Shown: positions 6,036 through 7,015 of the stretch, piece after piece
Position numbering within the stretch: position 1 is the stretch's first letter
How the letters are laid out: the number at the start of each line of letters is the position of its first letter
DNA from: Promethearchaeota archaeon
GTDB taxonomy: Archaea > Asgardarchaeota > Lokiarchaeia > Sigyniarchaeales > SOKP01
Length of the DNA: 7,015 nt
Direction of reading: 5' to 3'
NCBI GenBank assembly: GCA_016840695.1
Contig: JAEORV010000077.1
Location: forward strand, 1 to 7,015
Translations under genes and position numbers: made by a program
The notes under the pieces: generated by a model
The model's input: only the letters and a program-made list of their open reading frames with translations
Database searches by the model: none
Told to the model about the DNA's origin: nothing

Positions 6036-6133
6036 TGAATGAAAAATAAATTTTATGATTTGGAGATCTTTAAATAAAAATGAGAATTTGAATGCAACCT
6101 CTTCGTGTGAATTGAAATTTTTTTATTTTATTT

Positions 6134-6155
6134 GGTTAAACCCTTGAAAACCTTT
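6134..6155. repeat. Small palindrome and one-turn direct repeat before the Lrp promoter
   Basis: A 9-base odd palindrome (ggttaaacc, 6134-6142) is followed by two related units, AAACCCTT (6138-6145) and AAACCTTT (6148-6155), about 10 bases apart. This places similar motifs on one face of the helix just upstream of the TATA-like box at 6162. It is a possible activator or Lrp contact region, but the units are short. Confidence 0.25.
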
Positions 6156-6161
6156 ACAAAA

Positions 6162-6170
6162 TTTTTATAT
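6162..6170 (+). promoter_or_regulatory. TATA-box-like element of the Lrp gene
   Basis: The sequence tttttatat closely fits the archaeal TATA box. About 25 bases downstream lies 6191-6193, giving a leader of some 27 bases before the ATG at 6220. A ggtg at 6206-6209 is the only hint of a ribosome-binding site. The predicted start site falls inside the palindrome at 6191-6203. Confidence 0.45.
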
Positions 6171-6190
6171 TTTAACGTGAATTTCTTCTC

Positions 6191-6203
6191 ATTGTTCAAC
6201 AAT
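6191..6203. promoter_or_regulatory. Candidate Lrp autoregulatory operator
   Basis: The sequence attgttcaacaat is a perfect 13-base odd palindrome with a central C, 16 bases before the Lrp start codon and over the predicted transcription start. Archaeal Lrp proteins such as Pyrococcus furiosus LrpA repress their own genes by binding around the start site downstream of the TATA box. The position here is what that mode needs. Confidence 0.45.
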
Positions 6204-6219
6204 ATGGTGTGCTAATGTC

Positions 6220-6684
6220 ATGAAAAAAGAACAACTCGACGATGTTGACATTCAAATTTTAAAGATTTTATCGCAAAAATCTAATACTTCTTATCGAGAA
6301 ATCAAGCAAGACCTAAACATTTCGATTGGAACCATTCATAATCGTATAAACAAGTTGAAAGCTGAAAGTGGAGGGCCTATAGAAGGGTATACCCTTAAAT
6401 TGGATAATAACAAGCTTGGTTATGAATTAACCTTTTTAATTCGAGTACAAATTGACGGAAAATATACAGAAAAAATTCTTTCTGAAATTTGCGAGAGACC
6501 CGAAGTGTGTTCGGTTTTTCACACGACGGGAGATCAATCTGCAGCGTTAATATGTCGCTTTAAAGAATCTGAAGATGTGCATAATTTCATCCGGGAATTA
6601 AATGAGAAGGAGCACGTCATGCGAACTGTTTCGGACATGGTCCTCAAGACTTACAAGAATAGTAGTTTTGTTCAAATTGAATAA
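6220..6684 (+). CDS. Lrp/AsnC-family transcriptional regulator
   Basis: Feast/famine-type DNA-binding regulator, 154 residues, normal for the family. Residues 6-50 form the winged helix-turn-helix: LDDVDIQILKIL opens it, YREIKQDL is the first HTH helix and SIGTIHNRINKLKAE (35-49) the recognition helix. A short beta hinge (54-68, ending NKLGYE) leads to the RAM ligand-binding domain (about 69-148), with TTGDQSAALICRF (102-114) at the usual VTGxYD region and RTVSDMVLKTYKNS at the end. The aromatic-Asp of the common TGxYD form is changed, so the effector may not be a standard amino acid. The gene is divergent from the thermosome gene and convergent with hisI, 11 bases between stops. A perfect palindrome over its own predicted start site suggests autorepression. 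Whether it also controls the thermosome or hisI is unknown. No alternative in-frame start exists just upstream, so ATG 6220 is preferred. Confidence 0.94.
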   Translation: MKKEQLDDVDIQILKILSQKSNTSYREIKQDLNISIGTIHNRINKLKAESGGPIEGYTLKLDNNKLGYELTFLIRVQIDGKYTEKILSEICERPEVCSVFHTTGDQSAALICRFKESEDVHNFIRELNEKEHVMRTVSDMVLKTYKNSSFVQIE

Positions 6685-6685
6685 A

Positions 6686-6704
6686 ATTTTAAGAGCTATT
6701 TTTT
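6686..6704 (+). terminator. Possible oligo-T terminator of the Lrp gene
   Basis: The + strand carries a tttt run (6687-6690) and a T6 run (6699-6704) directly after the Lrp stop; the second lies inside the last codons of the opposite hisI gene. Together they could end the Lrp transcript in the archaeal oligo-U manner. No hairpin is evident. Confidence 0.35.
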
Positions 6705-7015
6705 ATACACGTCTTCTGGATTAAACACAAGCTTACCACGGGTTTTTAAAGAACCTTCGTCGAATTCTCTATGAAAACAAGAATAGTGACCAGTGTGACA
6801 CGCCGCTACTTTTTGTTTTACTTTTAACAAGAGAGTATCTGCATAACAATCCACGAATACTTGTTGAATTTCTTGCACGTGTCCGCTTTCTTCTCCCTTC
6901 TTCCACAATTTATTTCGAGATCTCGAATAATAGCAGGCGATCCCAGTTTTTAATGATTCTCTTACTGCTTCCTCGTTCGCAAAGGCCATCATTAATATTT
7001 CATTTGTTTGGTAAT
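6696..7015 (-). CDS. hisI: Phosphoribosyl-AMP cyclohydrolase HisI, partial (5' end outside window)
   Basis: Cytosolic enzyme of histidine biosynthesis that opens the adenine ring of phosphoribosyl-AMP. The visible 105 residues match the stand-alone archaeal form, without a fused HisE domain. Motifs are EILMMAFANEEA, YYSRSRNKLWKKGEESGHVQ, VDCYAD, AACHTG and YSCF. The three zinc cysteines (in DC, ACH and SCF) are present. The metal-binding DCDxD motif reads DCYAD, so the middle Asp is Tyr. The ATG at 6992 is internal: the frame stays open to the window edge and its codons (YQTNEIL) continue the family's QDYxTxEVLM segment, so the real start and about 20 residues lie beyond 7015. The C-terminus ends with the usual FNPEDVYK tail and a TAG stop, so the 3' end is intact. 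It converges on the Lrp gene; whether other his genes lie upstream cannot be seen. Confidence 0.95.
   Translation of the reverse strand, partial: YQTNEILMMAFANEEAVRESLKTGIACYYSRSRNKLWKKGEESGHVQEIQQVFVDCYADTLLLKVKQKVAACHTGHYSCFHREFDEGSLKTRGKLVFNPEDVYKK

Larger units (their letters stand above)
6013..6061. repeat. Imperfect direct repeat upstream of the thermosome gene
   Basis: Two copies of AATAAAT-(A/TT)-TATGATTT lie at 6013-6028 and 6045-6061, about 33 bases or three helical turns apart. Read on the minus strand, the copy nearer the gene overlaps the likely TATA box and the other lies one spacing further upstream. They could be regulator sites or a duplicated promoter. The AT-rich background lowers certainty. 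Confidence 0.35.

Noticed and set aside
6062..6133. Possible small RNA or leader ending in the T7 tract at 6118-6124 between thermosome and Lrp genes
   Set aside because: A weak TATA-like string and a T run are present, but there is no stable stem and no coding frame longer than a few codons; AT-rich background explains it.
1..7015. tRNA or rRNA genes, CRISPR arrays, insertion sequences, toxin-antitoxin or defence genes
   Set aside because: No cloverleaf-like segments, no spaced long repeats, no transposase motifs or terminal inverted repeats, and every long frame belongs to a recognisable metabolic, regulatory or chaperone family.

Overview
The window looks like a piece of an AT-rich archaeal chromosome. 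It carries a group II chaperonin (thermosome) subunit, a one-domain-pair Lrp/AsnC regulator, a stand-alone HisI and TATA-box-like elements at archaeal spacing ahead of most genes. Convincing Shine-Dalgarno sites are absent, which suggests leaderless or short-leader transcripts. A lineage cannot be fixed from sequence alone. Asgard archaea would fit the low GC, the divergent chaperonin and the mix of archaeal core genes with bacterial-looking enzymes, but that is a weak inference.

Layout: seven protein genes fill almost all of the window. (1) 53-622 (+) is a TetR-type repressor, followed by (2) 730-1749 (+), an alpha/beta hydrolase of the HGGPG / proline-iminopeptidase-like type. A small inverted repeat and a TATA element lie between them. 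(3) 1754-2650 (-) is a creatininase-family metalloenzyme with an extra C-terminal piece. It converges on gene 2 with 4 bases between stops and diverges from (4) 2738-4336 (+), a cytosolic GH20 beta-N-acetylhexosaminidase with a complete active site. Genes 3 and 4 appear to share one symmetric TATA-like element. (5) 4384-5967 (-) is a divergent thermosome subunit. (6) 6220-6684 (+) is an Lrp/AsnC regulator, divergent from gene 5 across 252 bases rich in palindromes and repeats. (7) 6696-7015 (-) is HisI of histidine biosynthesis, whose N-terminus lies beyond the window edge.

There is no single operon or obvious multi-gene system. The plausible functional links are TetR with the adjacent hydrolase (local regulation), the shared promoter of the GH20 and creatininase genes, and self-regulation by the Lrp protein. 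No RNA genes, insertion sequences, CRISPR arrays or phage genes were seen. The points most worth a second look are the A9 slippage-prone tract that separates the creatininase core from its C-terminal extension, the regulatory palindromes between the thermosome and Lrp genes, several altered conserved positions in the thermosome, and a D-to-Y change in the DCDxD metal motif of HisI.
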